Notes: generated by a model from the letters alone, not told the origin. 8,542 bases of DNA from Bacteroidota bacterium (GCA_023417955.1 JAEZDW010000218.1:1-8542); one strand, 5' to 3'. Shown: positions 1 through 7,414, counted from the first letter of the stretch. Translations and numbers: made by a program.

Positions 1-149
1 GCGATGAACAACAGGTACACGACATATTTTATGTATTTGAACGGTGAGTTAGGATTGTGGACGTCGTCAGGAACGAAGAAATAGAACACGCCATGCACCA
101 AGAATAAGAATGCAAGGATTGACAATATTGAGATCTTCTTCACCACCAC
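1..149 (-). CDS. N-terminal fragment of a multi-pass membrane protein, possibly an O-antigen polymerase/ligase-like protein
   Basis: This is the first 49 codons of a gene that continues beyond the left edge of the window. Three consecutive GTG codons (149, 146, 143) are possible starts; no ATG is available, and an in-frame TAA lies upstream at 170-168. A weak AGGCGG stretch sits 9 bases before the first GTG. After a KK pair, residues 6-27 form a hydrophobic segment (ILSILAFLFLVHGVFYFF), then a short polar loop (PDDVHNPNSPFKYIKY), then the start of a second hydrophobic segment (VVYLLFI). A short amino terminus, a first helix, a polar loop and a second helix are typical of multi-helix proteins such as Wzy or O-antigen ligases. 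The gene starts 13 bases after pseI on the same strand, so it probably belongs to the operon and may handle the finished glycan. The family assignment is inference from topology and context; the full sequence is needed to name it. Confidence 0.55.
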   Translation of the reverse strand, partial: MVVKKISILSILAFLFLVHGVFYFFVPDDVHNPNSPFKYIKYVVYLLFI

Positions 150-162
150 TATTGTGTTCCGC

Positions 163-1218
163 CTATTTTATCCCTCCATCAACGTGGTCAGCCTTCAACG
201 GGGTCCCTGCGTGAATATCCTGCGTGGCGACCTTTCCCAGTACGTCGTTATAATAACGGGTATGCAAACCAAAGGAAGGTCTTACGGACCGAACGTGTTC
301 CGGACGGAATTGTTCACCTTTTTTAATGTCCTTCACGACGAAAAGAGAGCGTTTAAATACCAAAGACTTTCTTTCCTTTTCTGATAAGTTATATGACACG
401 GACCCCATGGCCAACCAAGCCCTTTCTGACTCAACCACCAGTGATGCCAGTTCCTCGGGTTCAAGGGAAAAGGTGCTATCCACTCCACCATCAGCACGTC
501 GCAGTGTGAAATGTTTTTCAATAACGACGGCGCCCATTGCAACTGCAGCGATTGCAGCACCAATACCCATTGTATGGTCTGAGAGCCCTATCGGACAACA
601 ATATAATTGTCGCATATGTGGGATTGTCAGAATATTTGTTGTTTCCGGAGATGCCGGATAAGTACTCGTGCACTTTAGTAATATAAGATTTTTGCAGCCT
701 GCCGTACGCAACACATCAACTGACTCCTGGATATCTGCAATGGAGGCAACTCCCGTGGACATAATAACAGGTTTACCCGTTTTAGCTACTTTCCTTAGCA
801 AGATGTGATCTGTATTTTCGAAAGATGCAATCTTGTACAAAGGAACGTCCAGACTTTCGAGGAAGTCGACAGCTGATTCATCGAACGGAGAACTGAATCC
901 AATCATGCCTCGCTTCGTGGCATGTTCAAATATTTCCTTATGCCATTCCCAAGGTGTATAAGCCTGGCTATAGAGATCATATAGCTCTTTGCCTTTCCAC
1001 AATGAATTTGGATCGGAGATAGTGAAACTGCCTTTTACCGTAATGGTATCTGCAGTATAGGTTTGCAACTTCAGCGCATGAGCTCCCGCTTGGGCGGCCG
1101 CGTCGACCAAAGCAAGTGCTCTGTCAAGCGACTGATTATGATTGCCGGACATCTCTGCAATGACAAATGGTTTATGACCTGTACCAATGGAATATTGACC
1201 TACTTTAAATCCTGTCAT
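163..1218 (-). CDS. pseI: Pseudaminic acid synthase PseI (NeuB family)
   Basis: PseI condenses 2,4-diacetamido-2,4,6-trideoxy-L-altrose with phosphoenolpyruvate to give pseudaminic acid in the cytoplasm. The 351-residue length is normal. An NeuB-type TIM barrel covers roughly residues 1-275 and a C-terminal SAF (antifreeze-like) domain roughly 289-346. Visible motifs are AEMSGNHNQ (21-29), KLQTYTADT (50-58), SSPFDESAVDFLE (109-121), KCTSTYPA (182-189), GLSDHTMG (211-218) and EKHFT (234-238). The segment GGVDSTFSLEPEE (244-256) is the PseI-like form; sialic and legionaminic synthases usually have a P-D-H version here. This, together with pseB/C/G/H next door, favours pseudaminic over N-acetylneuraminic or legionaminic acid. 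The ATG overlaps the pseG-H stop by 4 bases (ATGA), indicating translational coupling. No key residue appears to be missing. Confidence 0.95.
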   Translation of the reverse strand: MTGFKVGQYSIGTGHKPFVIAEMSGNHNQSLDRALALVDAAAQAGAHALKLQTYTADTITVKGSFTISDPNSLWKGKELYDLYSQAYTPWEWHKEIFEHATKRGMIGFSSPFDESAVDFLESLDVPLYKIASFENTDHILLRKVAKTGKPVIMSTGVASIADIQESVDVLRTAGCKNLILLKCTSTYPASPETTNILTIPHMRQLYCCPIGLSDHTMGIGAAIAAVAMGAVVIEKHFTLRRADGGVDSTFSLEPEELASLVVESERAWLAMGSVSYNLSEKERKSLVFKRSLFVVKDIKKGEQFRPEHVRSVRPSFGLHTRYYNDVLGKVATQDIHAGTPLKADHVDGGIK

Positions 1219-2660
1219 GTCGTTGTTAATTCGTATTTGAAAGAATTGGGATATCTGTCTGTTGGAACCCTTCGAAAGCCGATCTTTGCAAAGATGTGAT
1301 TTGATCCATGATTGTCTTCTTTGACAAATCCAACAATCTTCCGATCCTTACCTACTTGTTCTTGAATTGCGTTGATCGCCTGAGACAAAACTTGGACACC
1401 CCAACTGCGACCGCGAAACTTTTTATCCAGCAAGTAACTGATTATTATTTCATCTCCAACGTCGAAACGCACCATCCCTACGGGATTGTTTTTGTATTCG
1501 AATATAAAGATCGACGATGAGTCGTCTGCCAACTTCTTGAAGAACCAGGCTTGATGGTCTTCAAATGGAATAGCCGCAGAGTTGTATGAATTCCGACGCA
1601 CATCGGGATCATTTGCCCACTCAAACAGAATGTTCACATCTCCGCTCGCTACCTCTCTCATCGACCCATTCAAGCGAAAGTCAATCTCATGAAACAATTT
1701 CAGAACTCGAATATCAGACTGACCATCAAATATTTCGCATTGTCGACGATACGAGGTTCTCGCCTCTTCGGACCCGACTCTGAAACTTGCATATGGAAAA
1801 GCCAAACCTTCGTTAATAAGATATCGATAGAGCGAACTCTGATTATCCGCAGTTTGGATTATATAAAGTTCACCTCCGATACTAAGATATTCGTATGCCA
1901 CTCCACTGGCAGAGCAAATTGCGACTTCTGCCTCCTTCATCAAGTCTCCCATCAATGCAGCCGTAACATTCAGGTGAATCCGAATCTTACCATTAGACGT
2001 TACCTCCTCAGCTGCCAAAACCTCGTGGTGTTGATACGCGCCACCTACTATCAAAATGCATTTCTGGAAGGACTCAAGATCAAGCTGTCTGAGTACCGAT
2101 ACCGTGAAATTTTCAGGATCGGCGCCGCCCATGCATATCAGGATTGTCCCGGAACGATGAACTTTCTTCTTGTTTTTGGCAGCTTCGCGGAAGAGCCTTT
2201 TCGTCAACGCAAACTTCGGTCCTGTAACAAGCCGCGAGTAGGAGGATAACGAGTAGTCTTTCTCAGTTACCCCTCCCGACGGATTTATTATTAAATCCGA
2301 CACAAAATGAAAGCTATGAATATCGTCTATACTTACGATCGCATTTCCTTTTTCCCTCAGTTGCTGCTGATAGCCGGTATCAAAACCATAGCCATCCAGA
2401 ACAATTATCTCTTTCCCCCTCGTTGATCTCGACAACAATTCAATCTCCTCTTCTTTCAAGGTTTCTTCGGGAAGATTTATTACGTCACCGCATGATTGCG
2501 CGAGAAGTTGACCTATTTCATCAGACCCACCTTTAATAACAAAAATGCATTCAAAAGCTCCGCCAAGAATTTCCGAAAGGGCAAGCAGGCGATGCACGTG
2601 CCCTAATCCAATTCTGGCATTCCCGTCTGCCCGCAAGAAAACCCTCGTCTTTTCAATCAC
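1215..2660 (-). CDS. pseG-pseH: Bifunctional PseG-PseH: UDP-sugar hydrolase fused to a GNAT N-acetyltransferase
   Basis: A 481-residue protein with two domains. Residues 1 to about 320 are PseG, the UDP-2,4-diacetamido-2,4,6-trideoxy-beta-L-altropyranose hydrolase: RADGNARIGLGHVHR (10-24) contains the catalytic-type histidine H21, followed by LDGYGFD (88-94), ICMGGADPEN (175-184), SASGVAYEYL (250-259) and ADNQ (271-274). Residues from about 330 to 481 are a GNAT domain of the PseH type: ASGDVNILFEWANDPDVR (338-355), the acetyl-CoA-binding loop FRGRSWG (415-421), and N-H-G-S-N-H-I-F-A-K-I-G-F (450-462). PseH acetylates the 4-amino group of the PseC product using acetyl-CoA, and PseG then removes UDP, so the fusion joins consecutive steps. 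In Campylobacter and Helicobacter the two are separate genes. The start is a GTG two bases after the aminotransferase stop; no ATG is available, because an in-frame TAA lies just upstream. The TGA stop overlaps the pseI ATG. Confidence 0.92.
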   Translation of the reverse strand: MIEKTRVFLRADGNARIGLGHVHRLLALSEILGGAFECIFVIKGGSDEIGQLLAQSCGDVINLPEETLKEEEIELLSRSTRGKEIIVLDGYGFDTGYQQQLREKGNAIVSIDDIHSFHFVSDLIINPSGGVTEKDYSLSSYSRLVTGPKFALTKRLFREAAKNKKKVHRSGTILICMGGADPENFTVSVLRQLDLESFQKCILIVGGAYQHHEVLAAEEVTSNGKIRIHLNVTAALMGDLMKEAEVAICSASGVAYEYLSIGGELYIIQTADNQSSLYRYLINEGLAFPYASFRVGSEEARTSYRRQCEIFDGQSDIRVLKLFHEIDFRLNGSMREVASGDVNILFEWANDPDVRRNSYNSAAIPFEDHQAWFFKKLADDSSSIFIFEYKNNPVGMVRFDVGDEIIISYLLDKKFRGRSWGVQVLSQAINAIQEQVGKDRKIVGFVKEDNHGSNHIFAKIGFRRVPTDRYPNSFKYELTTT

Positions 2661-2662
2661 CT

Positions 2663-3952
2663 CTATCGCACTTTAAATAATGGCTTCAAAGGTTCACATT
2701 TAAGAACTTTATCCATTGATCCATCTGCAACAGCAATTTTGACCTTCTCAAAATATGTCCGATATGCGCGCATTAATGTGTCAATATCGTCCATCGAATG
2801 CGCATAACTGATATTATGAGTACCGATCATGAAAACCGAGTTTGCAAACATCTCCTGCAGCAGCAGGGTTTTTAGCTCCCATGAATTAAATTGAGGAGTG
2901 TCTTTGATAAGAAGGAAAGACCAAACCGGATAACCCGCAACACCAAATGTAGATTCCAGATCAAATTCCTTGATCAACGTGCGCAGGCGATCGATCACAA
3001 CCTGCCCCGTTGCATGGAGTTTTTCGATGACAGGCTCGCGTTGCAATTTCGTCAGAGTAGCGTATGATGCTGCCAGAGAAAGCGTCTCGCCACCGAAGGT
3101 GAATGAGAAGAATATTTCCTCCATTAGCTTCATTATTTCTTTTTTGCCTGCAACGGCTGAAACAGGATAACCATTGGCAAGGCCCTTTCCAAAAGTTGCC
3201 AGGTCAGGAATGACTTTAAAGTACTCTTGAGCTCCGCCATTTGCATACCGAAATCCGGTGATAGTCTCATCGAAAATAAGAACGGCCCCATGCTGATGAG
3301 TCAGTTCTTTAACCTTTTGGAGAAAATCATTTTCAGGAGGCGTTACATTTACGGGCTCCAAAATAACAGCGGCAACTTGTCCCTTCAGTTCCTCCAACTT
3401 CGTTTTCAACGATTCAATATCATTGTAGAAAAATTTCGAAGTGAGACTCTTAACTGCTTCAGGCACACCTAGGTCCCGTGTAGTCGATCCGATATACCAG
3501 TCCTGCCATCCATGATACCCACAAACAAGAACATGATCCCGCTTAGTATACGCACGTGCCAGCCGTATCGCTCCTGAAGTTGCATCGGAACCATTCTTTC
3601 CGAATCTCACCCTTTCTGCACAGGGAACCATCTCCACAATCTTCTCGGCCACTAAAAATTCCAGCTCGTGTGACAAAGAAAAAATTGTTCCGCTATCAAG
3701 TTGTTTTCTGACCGCATCAGTCACATCAGGATCATTGTAGCCTAATGTTACTGAGCATAGACTATTAACAAAATCAACATACTTGTTCCCATCAACGTCC
3801 CATAGGTATGCGCCTTCACCCTTTGATGCGAAAAATGGCGATACACCAACAGGAAGTTGGGTCTTGCTTTTGCTAAATGTCTGCGAGCCCAGCGGCACAG
3901 TCCGAAGAGCCCGCTCCAGAAACTCCTCTGACGTACTATATCGATTTTTCAT
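2663..3952 (-). CDS. Class III PLP aminotransferase, glutamate-1-semialdehyde aminotransferase-like, of nonulosonate/glycan clusters
   Basis: A 429-residue fold-type I PLP enzyme of aminotransferase class III. It shows FGKNGSDATSGAIRLARAY (117-135, the PLP-phosphate contact region), YHGWQDW (146-152), ILEPV (197-201), FDETITGFR (227-235) with D228 for the pyridine nitrogen, and TFGKGLANGYP (253-263) with K256 as the probable Schiff-base lysine, then FTFGGET (284-290). It is related to HemL, but KNGSDAT stands where true HemL usually has NSGTEA, and it sits among sugar genes, so a role in tetrapyrrole synthesis is unlikely. The substrate is unknown; it may aminate a keto-sugar intermediate or make an amino-acyl donor for the sugar. 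It is not part of the canonical six-enzyme Pse pathway, and PseC belongs to a different aminotransferase family. Its ATG lies inside the end of the spsF-like gene (17-base overlap), and pseG-H follows after 2 bases, so it is co-translated with core genes. Confidence 0.85.
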   Translation of the reverse strand: MKNRYSTSEEFLERALRTVPLGSQTFSKSKTQLPVGVSPFFASKGEGAYLWDVDGNKYVDFVNSLCSVTLGYNDPDVTDAVRKQLDSGTIFSLSHELEFLVAEKIVEMVPCAERVRFGKNGSDATSGAIRLARAYTKRDHVLVCGYHGWQDWYIGSTTRDLGVPEAVKSLTSKFFYNDIESLKTKLEELKGQVAAVILEPVNVTPPENDFLQKVKELTHQHGAVLIFDETITGFRYANGGAQEYFKVIPDLATFGKGLANGYPVSAVAGKKEIMKLMEEIFFSFTFGGETLSLAASYATLTKLQREPVIEKLHATGQVVIDRLRTLIKEFDLESTFGVAGYPVWSFLLIKDTPQFNSWELKTLLLQEMFANSVFMIGTHNISYAHSMDDIDTLMRAYRTYFEKVKIAVADGSMDKVLKCEPLKPLFKVR

Positions 3953-4706
3953 TATCTGTATTTAGAGATTTTTCGTAACCTTCGTTTCGACCAATGTCAG
4001 CATTCAACGACCTCAAAAGTTCATTTCTCTTAAGATGCTCGGCGTATTCGAGCCACGAACGATTTTTCCCCATTTCGTTGATAAGCCTTCTTATAAGATC
4101 GAAATCAGCAACTTCATCAACAGTCATCCGCAGATGTCCATAATCATAACTTTCCTTAAAGTTGTCTGATTTGAAAAGATTCCCCCCTTTGAAGGTTGAA
4201 TTTTTCCAGATATAAGGAGTGACATGCTCACGTTCGGATTTCTGCTGAGCCTTTTGCCACGCGGCCTCGAGGGCGGACATCTTAAAGACTTCAACATCCT
4301 GACCATCGGGATACGATGGATCAAGTGTATTCGAACAATAGTCCAGGTCGTTATCCGTCGCGTGTTTGATCACCTTGTCAATCAACACGGGATCTATCAG
4401 CGGGCAATCAGACGTAAGTCTGGCGACATAGTCAGCCCTTTGCCCACGCAAAGCCTGGCAAAATCGATCCAGGACATCTTCAACGGATCCTCGAAATGTT
4501 CCCACGCCATATGTCTTTGCAACTTCGACGATTGGTTCGTCCTCAGGCGCGACCGTTGTAGCCACCGTTACAGAGGTCAACATCTTGGCCTTCAGAATCC
4601 TTTCAAGATGAATCCCAAGTAAAGTATCCTCTCCAACCTTCATCATGACTTTTCCCGGTAGTCGGGTGGAGCCCACCCTCGCCTGTGTAACAGCAATGAT
4701 TCGCAT
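3936..4706 (-). CDS. spsF: SpsF-family cytidylyltransferase, likely CMP-nonulosonate synthetase
   Basis: A 256-residue nucleotidyltransferase of the SpsF (spore coat polysaccharide synthesis F) / CMP-KDO synthetase-like group with a GT-A-type fold. The nucleotide-binding signature QARVGSTRLPGKV is at residues 8-20. It is followed by FRGSVEDVLDRF (71-82), RLTSDCPLIDP (96-106) with an aspartate likely for metal binding, YPDGQDVEVF (132-141), EHVTPYIW (160-167) and RMTVDEVADF (193-202). In this cluster it is the only candidate for activating the sugar as CMP-Pse, the role of PseF in Campylobacter and Helicobacter. The catalysed reaction is inferred from family and context, not proven by a motif. 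The last about 20 residues are charged and low in hydrophobics, and their coding region overlaps the next gene by 17 bases. It begins one base after the methyltransferase stop. Confidence 0.85.
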   Translation of the reverse strand: MRIIAVTQARVGSTRLPGKVMMKVGEDTLLGIHLERILKAKMLTSVTVATTVAPEDEPIVEVAKTYGVGTFRGSVEDVLDRFCQALRGQRADYVARLTSDCPLIDPVLIDKVIKHATDNDLDYCSNTLDPSYPDGQDVEVFKMSALEAAWQKAQQKSEREHVTPYIWKNSTFKGGNLFKSDNFKESYDYGHLRMTVDEVADFDLIRRLINEMGKNRSWLEYAEHLKRNELLRSLNADIGRNEGYEKSLNTDNEKSI

Positions 4707-4707
4707 T

Positions 4708-5382
4708 TTACATTCTTTGGTGATACCCTGCGCACAAATCTTTTTTCAGGGTTGTTAAAGCATATTTGTCGTAAAAATCCCCCGACAGATCATATCCTTT
4801 GCGGGAATGATCCATCGTTCTCCGATCGATCAGGTGATAAAGATGGGACGCCATAAAAATCTCGTGGTAATTCTGCTTGAATGCAAATGCTTGCCTGTCC
4901 TTTATGTGATCATAGGAATTGCGTATCGGCTTTTCCGAGAAAAAGTCGATGATCATAAGCAACCCTCCATCACTCAATAGACGATCGGTTTCAGCAATTA
5001 CTTTGAGAAGCAATTCCCGATCAATGACATAAAGCACAAAACCAATTATTACAACGTCAAATGATTGCGAAGGGAGCTCTACCATGTCATCTGCCGTGCC
5101 TTTGATAAAGTGGACGCGAGGGTAATGCTCTTTTCCATATCGGATGGCCTCTCCAGATGGCTCCAAGCCTGTTACCTGAACATTTTCAAATGCGGAGGCA
5201 ATTGCGTCAAGTCGATACCCCGTGCTACATCCTATCTCGAAAACATTGCGTGGCGAAACTGAATATTCTTTCATAACTCTTAGAGCAACGTCGTCTTCAG
5301 GATTGGAGCGAAGCGCCTCCTGATTTCGGCGAAACCAGTTGTCACCCTCATATTCAAGGAATGCATCTTTCTGGGTATTCAT
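4708..5382 (-). CDS. Class I SAM-dependent methyltransferase, probable sugar modification enzyme
   Basis: A 224-residue protein with a class I (Rossmann-like) methyltransferase core. Motif I, FEIGCSTG, is at residues 48-55; the acidic residue ending strand 2 is in TGLEPS (71-76, E74); the acidic GTADDM (95-100) precedes FDVVIIGFVLYVID (108-121, motif IV region); and LLSDGGLLMIIDFF (135-148) is the post-motif strand. The N-terminal EYEGDNWFRRNQ (10-21) resembles small methyltransferases often found in nonulosonate and surface-glycan clusters (from memory). The substrate cannot be read from sequence: O- or N-methylation of the Pse unit or of an acyl group on it are the natural candidates. It begins one base after the pseC stop and ends one base before spsF, so it is locked into the operon. 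No signal peptide is seen; it should be cytoplasmic. Confidence 0.82.
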   Translation of the reverse strand: MNTQKDAFLEYEGDNWFRRNQEALRSNPEDDVALRVMKEYSVSPRNVFEIGCSTGYRLDAIASAFENVQVTGLEPSGEAIRYGKEHYPRVHFIKGTADDMVELPSQSFDVVIIGFVLYVIDRELLLKVIAETDRLLSDGGLLMIIDFFSEKPIRNSYDHIKDRQAFAFKQNYHEIFMASHLYHLIDRRTMDHSRKGYDLSGDFYDKYALTTLKKDLCAGYHQRM

Positions 5383-5383
5383 T

Positions 5384-6532
5384 TTACTTCAGGTTTTCTA
5401 ATACATTCTGAATAACAAAATTCTGTTCCTCCTCCGTTAACGTCGGATACATTGGAAGACTCAGACACTTCTCATAGTACGCTTCCGCTACAGGCATTGA
5501 TCCTTTCTTATGACCGAGACTTTGGTAATACGGCATCGTGTGCACCGGAATATAGTGAACCTGAGCATATATACCTTTTTGCCTCAAAGCATCATATAAC
5601 TGCTTCCTGTTGTCCACCTTCACAATGTAAAGGTGATAAGCATGATGAACTCCGTCACCGGGTATAATTGATTTAACTTTTCCTGCAAATGCATTGTCGT
5701 AACGCTTCGCTATTTCCTGGCGCTGTGCAATTCCTTCGTCTGCACGACGAAGCTGAGATAGTCCAAGAGCACAGTTGAGATCCGGAAGCCGGTAGTTGTA
5801 TCCGAGCTCAATCATCTCATAGTACCACCCGCCATGGTTCTCCCGCAGATGGCTACTGTCTCGTGTGATCCCGTGCGTCCGCAGCAACAACAATCTTTCG
5901 TAAAGTTCTTTATCGTTGGTTGTTACCATTCCACCTTCTCCGCAGGCAATATGTTTCACCGGGTGGAAAGAAAACACTGTGAGCTCTGCGTATCTACCGT
6001 TGCCGCACAATTGCAGTTCACCATTACTATCAATAAATCAACCCCCCGGTGAATGGCAGGCATCCTCCAGTATCCAAAGGTTGAATTCGTCAGCAAGCTC
6101 CCGAAACTTTTCAAGATTGACCGGGTAGCCACCGAAGTCAACGGGTATAATTCCCTGATAAGTTCCGGGAGGCGCTGACTTCAAAATGGCCCGAACTTTC
6201 TCGACGTCAAGCAAAGCTGTATCAGGATCAATATCCGCGAACTCGACAGTTCCCCCGCAGTAACGAACACAGTTTGCAGATGCTGCAAAGGTGATCGGGG
6301 TGGTGATTACTTTCGACGTGGAGTTAACACCGAGGGCAATAGCGCTCAAGTGGAGGGCTGCGGTCCCGTTTGAGACTGCAACAGCGTATTTTGCACCGAC
6401 ATAAGAAGCAAACTCCTTCTCAAATTCAAGGACTTTCGGGCCCTGAGTTAAGAAGTCCGACTTCAATGCGGAAATTACAGCTTCGATATCTTCTTCTGTT
6501 ATATGTTGTCGTCCGTAGGGAATTACTTTCAT
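5384..6532 (-). pseudogene. pseC: pseC, UDP-4-amino-4,6-dideoxy-N-acetyl-beta-L-altrosamine transaminase, interrupted by an in-frame TGA
   Basis: PseC (DegT/DnrJ/EryC1 aminotransferase family) converts the PseB 4-keto product to the 4-amino sugar using glutamate and PLP. Read through the TGA, the frame encodes 382 codons from ATG 6532 to TAA 5384, a normal length. The first 164 codons contain MKVIPYGRQHITEEDI, AVSNGTAALHL (52-62), TPITFAASANCVRY (78-91), DFGGYP (132-137) and EDACHSPGG (156-164) with D157 for PLP. Codon 165 is TGA. The same frame then resumes with FIDSNGELQ, CGNGRYAELTVFSFHPVKHI with the PLP lysine at codon 193, GEGGMVTT, and a complete C-terminus ending in VLENLK. The first fragment therefore lacks the catalytic lysine and should be inactive, while the second has no in-frame ATG near the break (only TTG at 6010). 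All other family features are intact, so this is either a very recent nonsense mutation or a sequencing error. It lies 32 bases after the aldo/keto reductase gene. Confidence 0.9.
6038..6040 (-). other. Premature in-frame TGA within pseC
   Basis: The minus strand reads CCG GGG GGT TGA TTT ATT GAT, directly after EDACHSPGG. The frame before and after is identical, so a single base substitution explains it and no frameshift is needed. Related PseC proteins typically have an aromatic residue at this place (from memory); TGG (Trp) is one substitution away, whereas TAT or TAC would need two changes. A run of six G lies two bases upstream, a context prone to sequencing error, although a length error there would have shifted the frame. 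Confidence 0.9.
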
Positions 6533-6564
6533 TTGGGAAATGATTTGCTATTTACTTCATTTAC

Positions 6565-7410
6565 TTACTCCCACTTGTAGGGCAGAATCATTCTTTCATC
6601 AGTCTCTTTAAGGGCACGTAGGCCGTTCAACTCATCCGCCGACAAGTTTTCATCAAGGCACTTTAGGTTATCCTCCAGTATCGCCGCGGTTTCAACTCCA
6701 ACTAGGACCTTATTAATTTGATCGTTTGAGATAGCAAAGTTCAGACATAAGGACTGGACTGATTTGCCGGAACTGCGTGATAATGCGTGAAGTTTTTCGA
6801 TTTTCCCTCTTACAGGATCGAAAAAGCCCTTCATCGAAGCCGGTTCCATGAACACCAGGCCTTGAACGAACACGCTACGCACGTGGATTTCAACACCCCG
6901 AGTCTGAAGTACGCTGAAATAAGGCTCGAATCGTTGATCCAGAATACTGTATGGCACCTGGATTAGTTGAAATGGCACATCCTTGTCGAGCAGCGTTTGA
7001 AGCTGCTCTGGCAGATATAACGAGAACCCGACCTTTTCTACATATCCCTCGTCTCTGAGTCTTTGAAGTTCTGATGAAACTCCGTTGTTGGAGGTATACT
7101 GTTCAAAATCGTGGATCAGTAGGCCATAGACTTTCTTCCGTTTCAGCCTTACCAGCGATTCACGCAAGCTATGTGACGGACTCGATTTTCTTGATACTTT
7201 GGTGACTACAGCAAAACGGGGGTCTTCACCGACGACATCACCAATGACATTTTCACTGTCGCCGTAGTCAGCGGCAGTGTCGAGCAGTCCCAGACCATTT
7301 AGTCCAGCCATCTCAATAATCTGTCGGACCTGCAGCCCGTCTGGCTTGCCGGTTTTATTATTAACTCCATAGTTCAGTCCAAATTGAACTGTACCGATCC
7401 CCAGCTTCAT
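6565..7410 (-). CDS. Aldo/keto reductase of the Pse cluster
   Basis: A 281-residue NAD(P)H-dependent oxidoreductase of the aldo/keto reductase superfamily. It starts with the family signature MKLGIGTVQFGLNYG. The catalytic tetrad is complete: D44 and Y49 in LLDTAADYGDSENVIG (42-57), K71 in VVTKVSRK, and H100 in LLIHDF. The family barrel continues through VEKVGFSLY, IQVPYSILDQRFEP, HVRSVFVQGLVF and LCLNFAISNDQINKVLVGVET, the usual C-terminal cofactor-binding region. Similar reductases sit in other nonulosonate clusters (from memory), but no step of the canonical Pse pathway needs one. It may reduce a keto group on the sugar or on an N-acyl donor; the substrate is unknown. It starts 4 bases after the pseB stop and lies between pseB and pseC, which argues for a role early in or alongside the pathway. 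Confidence 0.88.
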   Translation of the reverse strand: MKLGIGTVQFGLNYGVNNKTGKPDGLQVRQIIEMAGLNGLGLLDTAADYGDSENVIGDVVGEDPRFAVVTKVSRKSSPSHSLRESLVRLKRKKVYGLLIHDFEQYTSNNGVSSELQRLRDEGYVEKVGFSLYLPEQLQTLLDKDVPFQLIQVPYSILDQRFEPYFSVLQTRGVEIHVRSVFVQGLVFMEPASMKGFFDPVRGKIEKLHALSRSSGKSVQSLCLNFAISNDQINKVLVGVETAAILEDNLKCLDENLSADELNGLRALKETDERMILPYKWE

Positions 7411-7414
7411 TCAT

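Noticed and set aside
163..1218. neuB or legI (sialic or legionaminic acid synthase)
   Set aside because: GGVDSTFSLEP and the neighbouring pseB, pseC and pseG-H indicate pseudaminic acid synthase.
1689..2249. A 186-codon plus-strand open frame opposite pseG
   Set aside because: It lies entirely antisense to a well-supported PseG domain, has no recognisable motif, and its composition looks like a reverse-strand shadow.
2663..3952. hemL (glutamate-1-semialdehyde aminomutase for heme synthesis)
   Set aside because: The protein is of the same class, but the PLP-phosphate region reads KNGSDAT rather than the usual HemL NSGTEA, and it is embedded in a sugar operon.
6038..6040. Selenocysteine or reassigned-code decoding of TGA
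   Set aside because: PseC relatives are not known selenoproteins, TGA serves as the natural stop of pseG-H within an ATGA overlap, and no obvious hairpin was recognised just after the codon. Read-through was kept only as a minor option.
6038..6047. Frameshift at the run of six G near the pseC break
   Set aside because: The reading frame is the same on both sides of the stop, so a single indel cannot explain it; substitution to TGA is simpler.
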